Shown in pieces: positions 1 to 8,166 of a stretch of DNA of 39,610 nucleotides. How positions within the stretch are numbered: position 1 is the stretch's first letter; the number at the start of each line of letters is the position of its first letter. The notes below the pieces were generated by a model. It had not been told where the DNA came from. It made no database searches and was given only the letters and a program-made list of their open reading frames with translations. Origin of the DNA: a virus; IMG/VR virus record IMGVR_UViG_3300027782_003512, positions 1 through 39,610 of that record. One strand, given 5' to 3'. The position numbers and the translations under genes are program-made.

Positions 1-2
1 TT

Positions 3-1688
3 CTTGCTGGGCTTGGCACTCCCACTAAGCAGTTCAGTAGTTGTGTGCTCATTCGCAGTGATGATGATCTTGACTCCATTTTTGCTAGTGGCGAAATGAT
101 GGCCAAGTATGCCAGCAAACGTGCTGGCATTGGCTTGGAGGTTGGACGTCTTCGCAGCCTAGGTAGTCCCATCAGAGGTGGTGAGATTATGCACACAGGT
201 ATGATACCATTCCTGAAAAAATGGTTTGGTGACCTGCGCAGTTGTAGCCAAGGTGGTATTCGCAATGCGTCAGCCACTGTGTTCTATCCCATATGGCATT
301 TGCAGTTTGATGATCTCATCGTGCTGAAAAACAATCAAGGCACTGAAGAGACTCGAGTGAGACACATGGACTACGGTGTTGTGCTGAGTGCGTTCTTCTG
401 GAGACGCTTCAAGAACAAAGAAAACATCACATTCTTTGACCCCAACGAAGTACCGGACCTTTATGAAGCATTTTATAAAAACACACAGAGATTTGAAGAG
501 CTATATGTAAAGTACGAAAAACGTAAAGACTTGCGTAAGAAAACAATGAGTGCCGAAGAAGTGTTTCGGTCAGGCATTCTCAAGGAGCGTACAGATACAG
601 GTCGCATCTATTTGGTGTTTATTGATAATGTTATGGAGCAGGGTCCTTTCGATCCAGAATATCATACCATATATCAAAGTAACTTGTGCTGTGAGATCTT
701 ATTACCAACTCGTCCATTCAAAAGACTAGACGACGAGACTGGACGCATAGCGTTATGTACACTGGGATCCATTAACTGGGGTGCGTTCCGTAACCCAGAA
801 GACATGCGCCGTGCATGTCGCATACTACAGCGTAGTCTGTGCAATATCTTGGACTATCAAGATTTCTTGAGCATCCAAAGCAAGTTGAGCAACGATGAAA
901 TCCAACCCTTAGGCATTGGAGTGACCAACCTTGCTTATTGGCATGCAAGAAGGGGAATAAAATATGGCGACAAGGATGCATTGGCAGAAGTTAAAACATG
1001 GATGGAGCATCAGGCCTTTTACCTTACAGAAGCCACAGTCGAGCTGGCCAAAGAAAGAGGTCGTTGCAAAGATTCCGATCACACCAGATACGGTAAAGGA
1101 GAGTTCCCTTGGGAAAGAAGAGCCAGAGGAGTCAACGAACTCACTGACTTTGCCCCAGAACTTGACTGGGAATCACTCCGACAAGAAATGAAACTGCACG
1201 GTGTTCGAAATGCCACACTAATGGCTATCGCACCTGTGGAGTCTAGTAGTGTGGTTATTAACTCAACTAACGGAATTGAAATGCCTATGAGTTTGATCAG
1301 CACTAAGGAATCTAAGGCAGGTTCATTTACACAGGTAGTTCCGGAATACAATAGATTGAAACACAAATATCAGTTAATGTGGGAACAGAAAGACTGTGAC
1401 GGTTATATTAAAACAGCGGCAGTGCTGGCTGCATACGTGGATCAAAGTATTTCGACCAATACCTTTTACAATCCAGCACACTTTCCAGATCGCAAAGTAC
1501 CAACCACGCTGATTGCCAAGAACTTGATGCAGGCACACGTATGGGGATTGAAAACATTCTACTACAGTTTGATCAACAAGGCTGGGAGTAGACAAGAACA
1601 ACGAACACCAGAAGTACACTACAACGGATTTCACAACGAACGTGAAATCATAGAAGAAGATGAAGACTGCGAGGCATGCAAACTATGA
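3..1688 (+). CDS. nrdA: Class Ia ribonucleotide reductase, large (alpha) subunit, 5'-truncated by window edge
   Basis: This subunit reduces ribonucleoside diphosphates to deoxy forms for phage DNA synthesis. The frame is open from base 3, so the N-terminal part (any ATP cone and early barrel) lies outside the window. Visible family landmarks are the redox cysteine in FSSC (bases 42-44), the active-site segment NLCCE near 681-695 (Asn, thiyl Cys, Glu), a radical-transfer Tyr-Tyr pair near 1560-1565 (FYYS), and a C-terminal CEAC shuttle pair. The LKNN...RVRHMDY block is also typical of NrdA. It overlaps nrdB by 4 bases (ATGA), so the two are translationally coupled. The internal GTG at 45 is not the true start. 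Confidence 0.96.
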   Translation, partial: LAGLGTPTKQFSSCVLIRSDDDLDSIFASGEMMAKYASKRAGIGLEVGRLRSLGSPIRGGEIMHTGMIPFLKKWFGDLRSCSQGGIRNASATVFYPIWHLQFDDLIVLKNNQGTEETRVRHMDYGVVLSAFFWRRFKNKENITFFDPNEVPDLYEAFYKNTQRFEELYVKYEKRKDLRKKTMSAEEVFRSGILKERTDTGRIYLVFIDNVMEQGPFDPEYHTIYQSNLCCEILLPTRPFKRLDDETGRIALCTLGSINWGAFRNPEDMRRACRILQRSLCNILDYQDFLSIQSKLSNDEIQPLGIGVTNLAYWHARRGIKYGDKDALAEVKTWMEHQAFYLTEATVELAKERGRCKDSDHTRYGKGEFPWERRARGVNELTDFAPELDWESLRQEMKLHGVRNATLMAIAPVESSSVVINSTNGIEMPMSLISTKESKAGSFTQVVPEYNRLKHKYQLMWEQKDCDGYIKTAAVLAAYVDQSISTNTFYNPAHFPDRKVPTTLIAKNLMQAHVWGLKTFYYSLINKAGSRQEQRTPEVHYNGFHNEREIIEEDEDCEACKL

Positions 1689-2797
1689 GCAAACAACAAT
1701 ATAACCTAACATCAAAAACAGACTATCTCAATCGCAAGATGTTTTTGGACCCAGCTGGTCCAGTTACCATACAACGCTTTGAAGAAGTCAAGTATAAAAA
1801 GATAGCAGACTTTGAAGCCACAGCACGTGGCTTCTTTTGGCAACCAGAAGAGATTAGCCTAACCAAAGACTCAAATGATTTTAAAGATGCCAGCGATGCT
1901 GTGAAACATATCTTTACATCAAACTTGTTACGTCAAACCGCATTGGACAGTTTGCAAGGGCGCGGCCCAAGTCAAATCTTTATGCCTGTTATCAGCCTGC
2001 CAGAACTAGAAGCATTGGTCTACAACTGGACATTCTTTGAAACCAACATTCATTCAAAGAGCTACAGTCACATCATTCGTAACATCTACAACGTGCCCAA
2101 GGAAGTGTTCAACACCATCCACGACACCAAAGAAATCGTAGATATGGCGTCAAGTGTGGGCAAGTACTACGACGAACTACACAGAATAAATTGTCATAAA
2201 GAATTAAGCAGTGAAATGACAGGTATGGTTCTCGAACAAGAACATATCAAAGCAATTTGGTTGGCACTCAACGCCAGCTATGCACTAGAAGCCTTCCGCT
2301 TTATGGTATCATTTGCCACAAGCCTGGCCATGGTAGAGAACAAGATCTTTATGGGCAACGGAAACATTATCCAATTGATCCTACAAGATGAGTTGTTACA
2401 CAAGGGTTGGACTGCTTATTTGATTAATCAAGTGGTGAAGGAAGATAGCCGCTTTGCAGAAGCTAAAGCAGAGTGCGAGTCTGAAGTATACGCAATGTAT
2501 CTAGATGTTATTCGTGAAGAAAAGGACTGGGCAGACTATTTGTTTAACAAAGGTCCAGTTATTGGATTGAACGCTAACATTTTAAAAGACTTCGTTGACT
2601 TCACAGCAGTCGGAGCATTAAAAGAAATTGGTATTAAGTATCAGGCAAGTGCTCCTAAGAGCACTCCAATTCCTTGGTTCAACAAACACGTTGACACCAG
2701 CAAAAAACAAACAGCTCTACAAGAAAGTGAAAGCACTAACTACGTAATAGGAGTCATGGGAGAAAATCTTGATTATGATGCTCTTCCAGCTATATAA
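1685..2797 (+). CDS. nrdB: Class Ia ribonucleotide reductase, small (beta) subunit
   Basis: NrdB carries the diiron-tyrosyl radical that activates NrdA. At 370 residues it is of normal length. Visible ligands and motifs are the ALDS Asp, FFETNIH (Glu and His), the radical Tyr in SKSYSHI, EQEH and LEAF glutamates, and QDELLH near the end of the helical core. The FWQPEE segment supplies the radical-path Trp. The start at 1685 is chosen over an ATG at 1676 because it gives the ATGA overlap with nrdA. The C-terminal tail (TNYVIGVMGENLDYDALPAI) corresponds to the flexible NrdA-docking peptide with its Tyr. Confidence 0.96.
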   Translation: MSKQQYNLTSKTDYLNRKMFLDPAGPVTIQRFEEVKYKKIADFEATARGFFWQPEEISLTKDSNDFKDASDAVKHIFTSNLLRQTALDSLQGRGPSQIFMPVISLPELEALVYNWTFFETNIHSKSYSHIIRNIYNVPKEVFNTIHDTKEIVDMASSVGKYYDELHRINCHKELSSEMTGMVLEQEHIKAIWLALNASYALEAFRFMVSFATSLAMVENKIFMGNGNIIQLILQDELLHKGWTAYLINQVVKEDSRFAEAKAECESEVYAMYLDVIREEKDWADYLFNKGPVIGLNANILKDFVDFTAVGALKEIGIKYQASAPKSTPIPWFNKHVDTSKKQTALQESESTNYVIGVMGENLDYDALPAI

Positions 2798-2803
2798 TAA
2801 ACC

Positions 2804-2971
2804 ATGTATAAAGCACAATTCAAAAGAAGCAATCCTTACGAATCTTGGACTACTATAGGTCACTATGGCAGCGAACAATCTGCCATAGCAGCAGCACTGA
2901 GTTATAAAAACAAAGGCATGCTGCTGGTCAGAGTCACGGACAAGAGCGGCGGTATTGTGTACACAGGTTAA
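2804..2971 (+). CDS. Small hypothetical protein (55 aa)
   Basis: A 55-residue reading frame fills the gap between nrdB and the glutaredoxin gene, starting MYKAQFKRSNPYESWTTIG and ending GGIVYTG. It has a mixed alpha/beta look with an Ala-rich centre. No family is recognised. No strong ribosome binding site is seen, but it starts 7 bases after nrdB ends, so reinitiation would serve. Its position inside the dNTP-synthesis operon suggests co-expression with nrdAB. Confidence 0.6.
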   Translation: MYKAQFKRSNPYESWTTIGHYGSEQSAIAAALSYKNKGMLLVRVTDKSGGIVYTG

Positions 2972-2984
2972 TCAAGGAAACATA

Positions 2985-3239
2985 ATGACAGCTATCGTAT
3001 GGAGTAAGTATAATTGTCCCTATTGTGATCAGGCCAAGGCCCTGCTAACACAAAGAGGGATTGGATATGAAGAACGTAAGATTGGAGATGGTTACAGTAG
3101 AGAAGAGCTTTTAGAAGCTGTTCCAAACGCAAGAACTGTTCCTCAGATTTTTATTAACAATCAATTGATTGGCGGGTTTACAGAACTTAGAACTTATTTA
3201 GAACAAACGGCCGGTGGATTCGGCGAAGGAAAAATATGA
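2985..3239 (+). CDS. grx: Glutaredoxin
   Basis: An 84-residue dithiol glutaredoxin with CPYC active site near residues 11-14, the cis-Pro TVP motif and the GG pair (IGGF) that bind glutathione. It reduces the C-terminal cysteines of NrdA, which agrees with its place just downstream of nrdAB. An AAGGAAA ribosome binding site at 2974-2980 supports the ATG at 2985 rather than an upstream GTG at 2955. The stop overlaps the next start. Confidence 0.93.
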   Translation: MTAIVWSKYNCPYCDQAKALLTQRGIGYEERKIGDGYSREELLEAVPNARTVPQIFINNQLIGGFTELRTYLEQTAGGFGEGKI

Positions 3240-3529
3240 TGTTGATAGACAAAGGAATTGCAGCTGGAGAAGTAGTCACGCTGAAACTTACCAGCGGAGA
3301 AGAATTAGTGGCAAAATTAGTAGAAGATCAGATCATGCACTACAGACTGTCCCATCCTATGGTGATTGCCATGAGTCCAAACGGACCGGCACTAATGCCC
3401 TATCTGTTTACTGTGAATCCCAGTAAAGAAGTTAGAATAGCCAAGGGTGTAGTGGCTGTGGTAGAAGCCACAGATAAATCATTTGCTGATCAGTTTATAC
3501 AGCAGATCACTGGTATCGCATTGGCTTAA
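3236..3529 (+). CDS. Hypothetical protein, possibly Sm/SH3-like beta fold
   Basis: A 97-residue protein whose start overlaps the glutaredoxin stop (ATGATG at 3236-3241; either ATG could be used). The segment GEVVTLKLTSGEELVAKLVED resembles the first strands of an Sm-like or SH3-like barrel (strand, turn with SGEE, strand), followed by a hydrophobic core and a VVAVVEAT strand. Similar small proteins are common near metabolic genes of T4-type phages. The fold assignment is inference only; no catalytic motif is visible. Confidence 0.7.
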   Translation: MMLIDKGIAAGEVVTLKLTSGEELVAKLVEDQIMHYRLSHPMVIAMSPNGPALMPYLFTVNPSKEVRIAKGVVAVVEATDKSFADQFIQQITGIALA

Positions 3530-3532
3530 ATA
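3527..3532 (+). promoter_or_regulatory. T4-like late promoter motif (TAAATA)
   Basis: TTAAATAG sits 7 bases before the ATG at 3540, which has no Shine-Dalgarno sequence. It is one of seven such placements in the window. Confidence 0.4.
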
Positions 3533-3539
3533 GTATATT

Positions 3540-3860
3540 ATGGCTATTTCAAAATTAAACGATCTATTAGATCAAACCGACAGTACCCAAACAAGCTCAT
3601 ATCTATATGAAGCTAACACTGGTATTGCTATTGACTATACTCCGTATCTGTCACGGATATCAGCATCGCTGGAAACAATTTCTACAAAATTAACATCTAT
3701 CGAGTCATTGGCAACAACTGATGGTATTAAAACCATACCGGCTTATAGCTGGTTGTTAGCAGCCAGTATGTATAAAATTTCTGTTGATGACACCGGAGCA
3801 ATAGGGCTAATAGCATTGACAGATTATCATACTAAATTAAATGACATAGCTAAATTCTAA
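3540..3860 (+). CDS. Hypothetical phage protein (106 aa)
   Basis: A Ser/Thr-rich protein with heptad-like spacing in SRISASLETISTKLTSIESLA, suggesting a short amphipathic helix or coiled coil, and no signal peptide or membrane span. No family is recognised. The start has no ribosome binding site and lies just after a TAAATA motif. It is followed by the M15 peptidase gene with a similar start, so the two may be late, possibly virion-related, genes. Confidence 0.75.
   Translation: MAISKLNDLLDQTDSTQTSSYLYEANTGIAIDYTPYLSRISASLETISTKLTSIESLATTDGIKTIPAYSWLLAASMYKISVDDTGAIGLIALTDYHTKLNDIAKF
3851..3856 (+). promoter_or_regulatory. Imperfect late promoter motif (TAAATT)
   Basis: CTAAATTC lies 6 bases before the ATG at 3863, in the same geometry as the other TAAATA sites but with one mismatch. 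The start has no Shine-Dalgarno sequence. Confidence 0.25.
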
Positions 3861-3862
3861 TT

Positions 3863-4846
3863 ATGCCAACCCCACAATCAACTAGTATTGGGCCAAGTGG
3901 CGGAATAGGACCTTATCCAAATCTACCTCATCAACACTCTCCAGGTAGTTTAAATCGTCAGGAACCGCTATACAATCCGTTTAATGTTTATGCCAACGGT
4001 GTAGAGATTGCACTCTATAATGCTGCCACGGTTCCTGGAACGTTCACAGACACTACTGTGCCGAGGGTCACTGTGGCAGCAGCTATACAGAACGTAGATG
4101 GCGATGACGGCAACACTGCTGGTAAAGCAGAAGCAGATAGATTTTTAGCAGAAGGCAGGATTACTGCCGAAGAACACAAGAAGATCACTACCACCGCTTC
4201 GCCAAAAACTCCGGGTGTAGGTCCTAGCGCACCAGTGCCCAGTCGTAGTTCTGCCGCAGTTCCTGGAAATATCACTCTTGCCACGGTGTTGACACCTAAT
4301 GGTACTACACTTGCAACAATGATCAAAAATGTTTCCTTTCCAAGAACCATACAACAACTGGCAGACCATAACTCTACAGTTATAGGTGCCCAAAATGTAG
4401 TTAATAATCTAGCAGCATTGGCGCTTAATTGCCTAGAACCTATCAAGGCCAAATATCCGAATGTACAGATAACCAACAGCTTTAGACATGGCGAAGTGAA
4501 GAATGGTCAGAAGATACCAGATCGCGGCCAACACGGCTCAGGTCAGGCCATGGATCTACAGTTTCGAGGAGTTCCTGCTCACAGCTATTTCGACATAGCT
4601 GTGTGGATCAGTAAAAATATTCCCTACGATCAACTGTTATTAGAATACAAAGTCGGAACAACAGTGTGGATTCATGTTAGCTTTGCTGCACCCGGTTTAC
4701 CCTTCGGTGGTACCAGTGTTAGAAAAAGCAAAGGGGTGGCCAGCACACTGGCAACTTTGAACGGTGCAGCGGGTGGTAAGTTTACTCCTAATCTACATGC
4801 GGATATCATACAGGGCGCATTAACAAATAAGGTTGTACTTGGTTGA
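3863..4846 (+). CDS. M15-type peptidoglycan peptidase with long N-terminal region
   Basis: The C-terminal half holds a zinc D-Ala-D-Ala carboxypeptidase/endopeptidase (M15) pattern: His224 and Asp231 in QHGSGQAMDLQF, and His271 in WIHVSF, matching the H-x6-D...H zinc site. The YDQLLLEY segment is also typical. The first 200 residues are Pro/Gly/Ser/Thr-rich and low in complexity. There is no signal peptide, so it is more likely a virion-associated cell-wall enzyme or tail protein than a plain lysin; that role is inference. The start lacks a ribosome binding site and follows a TAAATT motif. Confidence 0.85.
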   Translation: MPTPQSTSIGPSGGIGPYPNLPHQHSPGSLNRQEPLYNPFNVYANGVEIALYNAATVPGTFTDTTVPRVTVAAAIQNVDGDDGNTAGKAEADRFLAEGRITAEEHKKITTTASPKTPGVGPSAPVPSRSSAAVPGNITLATVLTPNGTTLATMIKNVSFPRTIQQLADHNSTVIGAQNVVNNLAALALNCLEPIKAKYPNVQITNSFRHGEVKNGQKIPDRGQHGSGQAMDLQFRGVPAHSYFDIAVWISKNIPYDQLLLEYKVGTTVWIHVSFAAPGLPFGGTSVRKSKGVASTLATLNGAAGGKFTPNLHADIIQGALTNKVVLG

Positions 4847-4847
4847 T

Positions 4848-5258
4848 ATGAAAAAATTATTTTGGAACGTATTAGGATTTCTAAGTTTGGGAATGGCCTA
4901 CATAGGGTTGATAACTCCAGGCATCCCCTATAGTTGTTTTGTCGTAGCCGCAGCATATTGTTTTTCAAAAGGTTCAGAACGCATGCACCGTTGGATCTAC
5001 AGTCACCCAATCTTCGGCCCGTTCTTAACAAATTGGAATGAAAAGAGAGTATTTCCACAGAAAATGCGCTATATGATGTTGACAATGATGTCAATTAGCC
5101 TTATAATAATGTATGTGACAGGAGTAAAACCTGTAGGCATACTAAGCACAGCAGTGTTTATGATGATAGTGGCAATTTGGGCATGGAGATTTCCTAACAC
5201 CCCCGAAGAACACGATCGCCGCAAAGCAGCTGGTGAAAAGATAGGTTGGCTTAAATAA
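4848..5258 (+). CDS. DUF454 (YbaN-like) inner membrane protein
   Basis: A 136-residue protein matching the DUF454 family throughout: an N-terminal Leu-Gly membrane segment, ITPGIPYSCFVVAAAYCFSKGSERMHRW, then HPIFGPFLTNW and two more membrane segments at about 75-115. The family is common in proteobacterial inner membranes but has no firm function, and it is uncommon in phages. The start at 4848 follows the previous stop by one base; the upstream start at 4833 would overlap the peptidase. It could alter the host membrane during infection. Confidence 0.85.
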   Translation: MKKLFWNVLGFLSLGMAYIGLITPGIPYSCFVVAAAYCFSKGSERMHRWIYSHPIFGPFLTNWNEKRVFPQKMRYMMLTMMSISLIIMYVTGVKPVGILSTAVFMMIVAIWAWRFPNTPEEHDRRKAAGEKIGWLK

Positions 5259-5306
5259 CAACACACACAGTATACAATTAATTTTTAACAAAGGTAAAAC
5301 AGTAAT

Positions 5307-5510
5307 ATGGCAACAGGTAAAGTAAAATGGTTTAATGACGCTAAAGGTTTTGGTTTCATTACTCCAGACAACGGTGGCGCAGACTTATTTGCACACTTTT
5401 CACAGATTAATTCAAGTGGCTTCAAAAGTCTACAAGAAGGACAGAGTGTAAGGTTTGAAGTAACTCAAGGTCAAAAAGGCGAGCAGGCTAGCAATATCCA
5501 GCCCGCTTAA
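5307..5510 (+). CDS. csp: Cold-shock domain protein (CspA family)
   Basis: A 67-residue single cold-shock domain with [15 protein letters not shown] (RNP1) and LFAHF (RNP2). It binds single-stranded RNA or DNA and melts mRNA structure, or acts as an antiterminator. It is full length. It stands alone between the DUF454 gene and the tmRNA, with AAAGG about 10 bases before the ATG. A phage copy could aid translation or transcription of structured phage RNAs. Confidence 0.95.
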   Translation: MATGKVKWFNDAKGFGFITPDNGGADLFAHFSQINSSGFKSLQEGQSVRFEVTQGQKGEQASNIQPA

Positions 5511-5511
5511 G

Positions 5512-5830
5512 AAATTGTTGTAATTCCTTCGACAAGGATGTGTTCAAGACGCGGGTTCGACTCCCGCCACCTCCACCCAAATGTATTTGAAATAGTATAT
5601 TTAGGTGGGGGTGACCAGGCTATCGATTGGGCAAATAGTTAGAGACGGCAACACGGTAGGCGATGACCGTTAATCAAGCAAATAAACGTAAATGCAAAAG
5701 CAGATACATTCGACTTCAGCGCAATGAGCTTCACTGGTAACACCGTTCGCGGTGCTGCTAATGACAGCAGATTTGCCCTAGCTGCCTAAAAAACAGCGGT
5801 CCGAGGTAGTTATACCTTGTAACCAAAAAT
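5512..5830 (+). ncRNA. ssrA: Two-piece (circularly permuted) tmRNA
   Basis: The acceptor piece comes first: T-arm GCGGG-TTCGACT-CCCGC at 5551-5567, then CACCTCC-A-CC at 5568-5577. The 5' part follows after a 29-base spacer: GGGGGTG at 5607-5613 pairs fully with CACCTCC, restoring a 7-bp acceptor stem. Downstream is a tag frame that can run from GCA at 5694 to TAA at 5787-5789 (31 codons), ending NDSRFALAA, the usual proteolysis-tag C-terminus. The genomic 3' end reads CCC rather than CCA, so trimming or CCA addition would be needed. The tag start is inferred; a shorter tag starting near ANDSRFALAA (from 5757) cannot be excluded. Outer ends are approximate. Confidence 0.88.
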
Positions 5831-5835
5831 AGCAG

Positions 5836-5862
5836 AAAGCACCTTCGGGTGCTTTTCTTTTG
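5836..5862 (+). terminator. Rho-independent terminator after tmRNA
   Basis: AAAGCACC-TTCG-GGTGCTTT stem with a UUCG tetraloop followed by a T-rich run. It ends the tmRNA transcript. Confidence 0.9.
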
Positions 5863-5881
5863 ACTCCTGGTGTAATAATAC

Positions 5882-5918
5882 TGTAACATTTATGTGTTTA
5901 AATATTTACTGTGTTACA
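5882..5918 (+). promoter_or_regulatory. Inverted repeat upstream of pstS
   Basis: TGTAACA at 5882-5888 and TGTTACA at 5912-5918 are perfect inverted copies 23 bases apart, just before the pstS ribosome binding site. They could be an operator, perhaps for a phosphate-starvation regulator, but they do not match the Escherichia coli Pho box closely. A TAAATATT motif lies between them. Confidence 0.3.
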
Positions 5919-5935
5919 AAATAAAGGAGACACAG

Positions 5936-6952
5936 ATGAAAAAAATCTTAGCAGTCGTTGCGGCATCGTTGTACTTGATGTCACCGACAGCAAATGCACA
6001 AACGATCACAGGGGCAGGCGCAACCTTCCCCTTTCCCATTTACAGCAAGTGGGCAGAGGCATATCAAGTCAAAACTGATGTTCAGTTGAACTATCAAAGC
6101 ATCGGTAGTTCAGGTGGCATCAAACAGATCAAAGCAGCCACTGTGGACTTTGGTGCCACAGATGCACCATTAAAAGGTGACGAGTTAACAGCAAGCGGAT
6201 TGGTTCAGTTCCCCACAGTGTTGGGCGGTGTTGTACCAATCATTAACATAGAAGGCATCAAGCCTGGTGAGTTACAGTTAACTGGTGAAGTGTTGGCGGA
6301 AGTCTATTTGGGCACAATCACACAATGGAACGATGCCAAGATTGCAGCATTGAACCCCAAGGCCAAGTTGCCTGCAGAGAACATCACGGTAGTACATCGT
6401 GCAGATGGTTCTGGTACAACATTTATCTTTACTGACTACTTGACCGAAGTCAGCAAGACCTGGGCTGAGAAAATGGGCAAAGGTGCCGCTGTGAAATGGC
6501 CTGCCGCCAGTTCAGTAGGTGGCAAAGGCAATGAAGGTGTTGCTGCCAATGTGGGTCGTGTAAAGAATTCAATTGGTTATGTAGAATATGCCTATGCCAA
6601 GAAAAACAAAATGACCTATGCTAAATTGCAAAATCGTGATGGCAAGTATGTTGACCCAGATGACCTAACGTTTGCAGCCGCTGCCGCAGGTGCTGATTGG
6701 TTCGCAACACCAGGCATGGGCATCAGTTTGGTAAATCAAAAGGGCGCACAATCATGGCCCATCACAGGTGCAACATTTATCCTGATGTATCGTGAACCAA
6801 AGAACGCAAAGAACAGCCAAGAAACCATCAAGTTTTTTGATTGGGCATTTGTAAACGGTGGTAAAATGGCTGCAGAACTTGACTATGTGCCATTGCCAAA
6901 AGCAGTCACTGACCGTATTCGCAGTGACGTTTGGACACAGATTAAGAAATAA
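5936..6952 (+). CDS. pstS: Phosphate ABC transporter substrate-binding protein
   Basis: A 338-residue periplasmic phosphate-binding protein. It has a signal peptide (MKKILAVVAASLYLMSPTANA, cut before Q) and PstS hallmarks: GAGATFPFPIY, GSSGGIKQI, DFGATDAPL, HRADGSGTTFIFTDYL and IGYVEYAYA. It would raise phosphate uptake by the host Pst transporter; no pstCAB genes are present. AAAGGAG precedes the ATG at 5936, so the in-frame start at 5894 is not used. Phage pstS is a known auxiliary gene in marine and freshwater T4-type phages. Confidence 0.96.
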   Translation: MKKILAVVAASLYLMSPTANAQTITGAGATFPFPIYSKWAEAYQVKTDVQLNYQSIGSSGGIKQIKAATVDFGATDAPLKGDELTASGLVQFPTVLGGVVPIINIEGIKPGELQLTGEVLAEVYLGTITQWNDAKIAALNPKAKLPAENITVVHRADGSGTTFIFTDYLTEVSKTWAEKMGKGAAVKWPAASSVGGKGNEGVAANVGRVKNSIGYVEYAYAKKNKMTYAKLQNRDGKYVDPDDLTFAAAAAGADWFATPGMGISLVNQKGAQSWPITGATFILMYREPKNAKNSQETIKFFDWAFVNGGKMAAELDYVPLPKAVTDRIRSDVWTQIKK

Positions 6953-6956
6953 AAGG

Positions 6957-6983
6957 TTGACTTTGCAAAGTCATAAGTATAAT
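6957..6983 (+). promoter_or_regulatory. Sigma70-like promoter for the barrel protein gene
   Basis: TTGACT (6957) and TATAAT (6978) with a 15-base spacer, shorter than ideal. It lies just before the gene at 7022. Confidence 0.5.
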
Positions 6984-7021
6984 ATTATAGATTAACACAG
7001 TAAATTAACAAAGGAGAAACT

Positions 7022-7576
7022 ATGAAATTTACAAAACAACTGTCACTTGCACTAGCCTCATTGTTGGTCACAGGTTCAGCATTGGCCAATGGTTATGCTA
7101 CCTATGAGTACAGCGAAGAAGAAAACCGTAAAACCAGCGCCAACAACATTGTTAACGCGGTGGTAGTCGGCTTTAAAGCTGCCGAAGGTTGGGACTACAG
7201 TCTCAAAACCAACACCAGCCAAACTGCACTGGGTTCAGGCTCAATCAGTTCAGGTCTAGAAGTTCGTGCTAGAAAATCCATGGGCATGTTCTACTTGGGC
7301 GGACGCCTGGGTGAACGTATCACCAGCGCCACACACTTCAGCACCTACGCTATCGACGCAGGTGTTAAGTTTCCATTGGCAGCTGGCTTCACTGGTGATG
7401 TAGGCGGTCGTTATCGCAATGCATTCGAAAGCGGTAAAGCCTACGAAACACAACGTGTGCATGCCACAGTGGGCTATGCATTGACCAAGCAAGACTCTGT
7501 TGCCGTACGTTTTTCACGTAGTTACGGTGACGAAGAAAAAGACGCATGGCGTCTGAGCTACACACGTAGTTTCTAA
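7022..7576 (+). CDS. Small outer-membrane beta-barrel protein
   Basis: A 184-residue secreted protein with a signal peptide (residues 1-22, cut after ALA) and alternating polar/hydrophobic strands to the end, finishing in RSF with a C-terminal Phe as in substrates of the BAM machinery. The size fits an 8-stranded barrel. It has its own promoter, AAAGGAG ribosome binding site and terminator. A phage barrel could change surface receptors, exclude other phages or alter permeability; none of these can be shown here. Confidence 0.8.
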   Translation: MKFTKQLSLALASLLVTGSALANGYATYEYSEEENRKTSANNIVNAVVVGFKAAEGWDYSLKTNTSQTALGSGSISSGLEVRARKSMGMFYLGGRLGERITSATHFSTYAIDAGVKFPLAAGFTGDVGGRYRNAFESGKAYETQRVHATVGYALTKQDSVAVRFSRSYGDEEKDAWRLSYTRSF

Positions 7577-7592
7577 TCACTGTGTGCTCAAT

Positions 7593-7618
7593 AAAGGACC
7601 TTCGGGTCCTTTTATTTT
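7593..7618 (+). terminator. Rho-independent terminator
   Basis: AAAGGACC-TTCG-GGTCCTTT stem, UUCG loop, then TTATTTTT. It ends the barrel-protein transcript. Confidence 0.92.
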
Positions 7619-7658
7619 TCCTATTACAGCAATAGAAATAATTGTTGTAAATACCTAT

Positions 7659-7687
7659 TGATTTTAGGTTTTAATAGGATATATAAT
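7659..7687 (+). promoter_or_regulatory. Sigma70-like promoter for rubrerythrin
   Basis: TTGATT (7659) and TATAAT (7682) with a 17-base spacer. Confidence 0.65.
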
Positions 7688-7718
7688 ATACACATACAAC
7701 ACAAACAAGGAGAAATGT

Positions 7719-8156
7719 ATGACTGAAAAAATCAAAGGTACACGTACCGAAGAAAATCTTAAAGCTGCCTTCGCAGGTGAATCTCAGGCTAACCGCCGTT
7801 ATTTGTATTTCGCGAACATGGCTGACGTCGCTGGAGACAACGACATTGCTGCTCTATTCCGCAGCACTGCTGAAGGTGAAACTGGACACGCACACGGTCA
7901 CATGGAATTTCTAATTGAAGGTGGTGCTGGTGATCCAGGTACAGGTATGAGTGCTAAAACCACCACCGAAGCTTTGGAATCAGCTATACACGGTGAAACA
8001 CACGAGTACACTGACATGTATCCAGGCATGGCCAAGACTGCTCGCGACGAAGGCTTTGACGAAGTAGCTGATTGGTTTGAAACACTGGCCAAGGCTGAAC
8101 GCAGCCACGCTAATCGTTTTACCAAAGCATTAGTTTCTCACAAAGAAACACAATAA
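7719..8156 (+). CDS. rbr: Rubrerythrin (ferritin-like diiron domain only)
   Basis: A 145-residue erythrin domain. Diiron ligand motifs are [34 protein letters not shown] and [10 protein letters not shown]. The family reduces hydrogen peroxide. The usual C-terminal rubredoxin domain is missing; a separate rubredoxin gene starts 10 bases downstream and probably supplies the electrons. AAGGAG lies at the right distance from the ATG. It would protect against oxidative stress during infection. Confidence 0.93.
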   Translation: MTEKIKGTRTEENLKAAFAGESQANRRYLYFANMADVAGDNDIAALFRSTAEGETGHAHGHMEFLIEGGAGDPGTGMSAKTTTEALESAIHGETHEYTDMYPGMAKTARDEGFDEVADWFETLAKAERSHANRFTKALVSHKETQ

Positions 8157-8166
8157 GGGGATGACC

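Noticed and set aside
4015-4476. Minus-strand 153-codon frame opposite the M15 peptidase gene
   Set aside because: Low-complexity Ala/Val/Ser composition opposite a low-complexity plus-strand coding region, with no start signal.
5882-5918. Pho box upstream of pstS
   Set aside because: The site has an inverted repeat but not the direct-repeat CTGTCAT pattern, so it was kept only as an unassigned inverted repeat.
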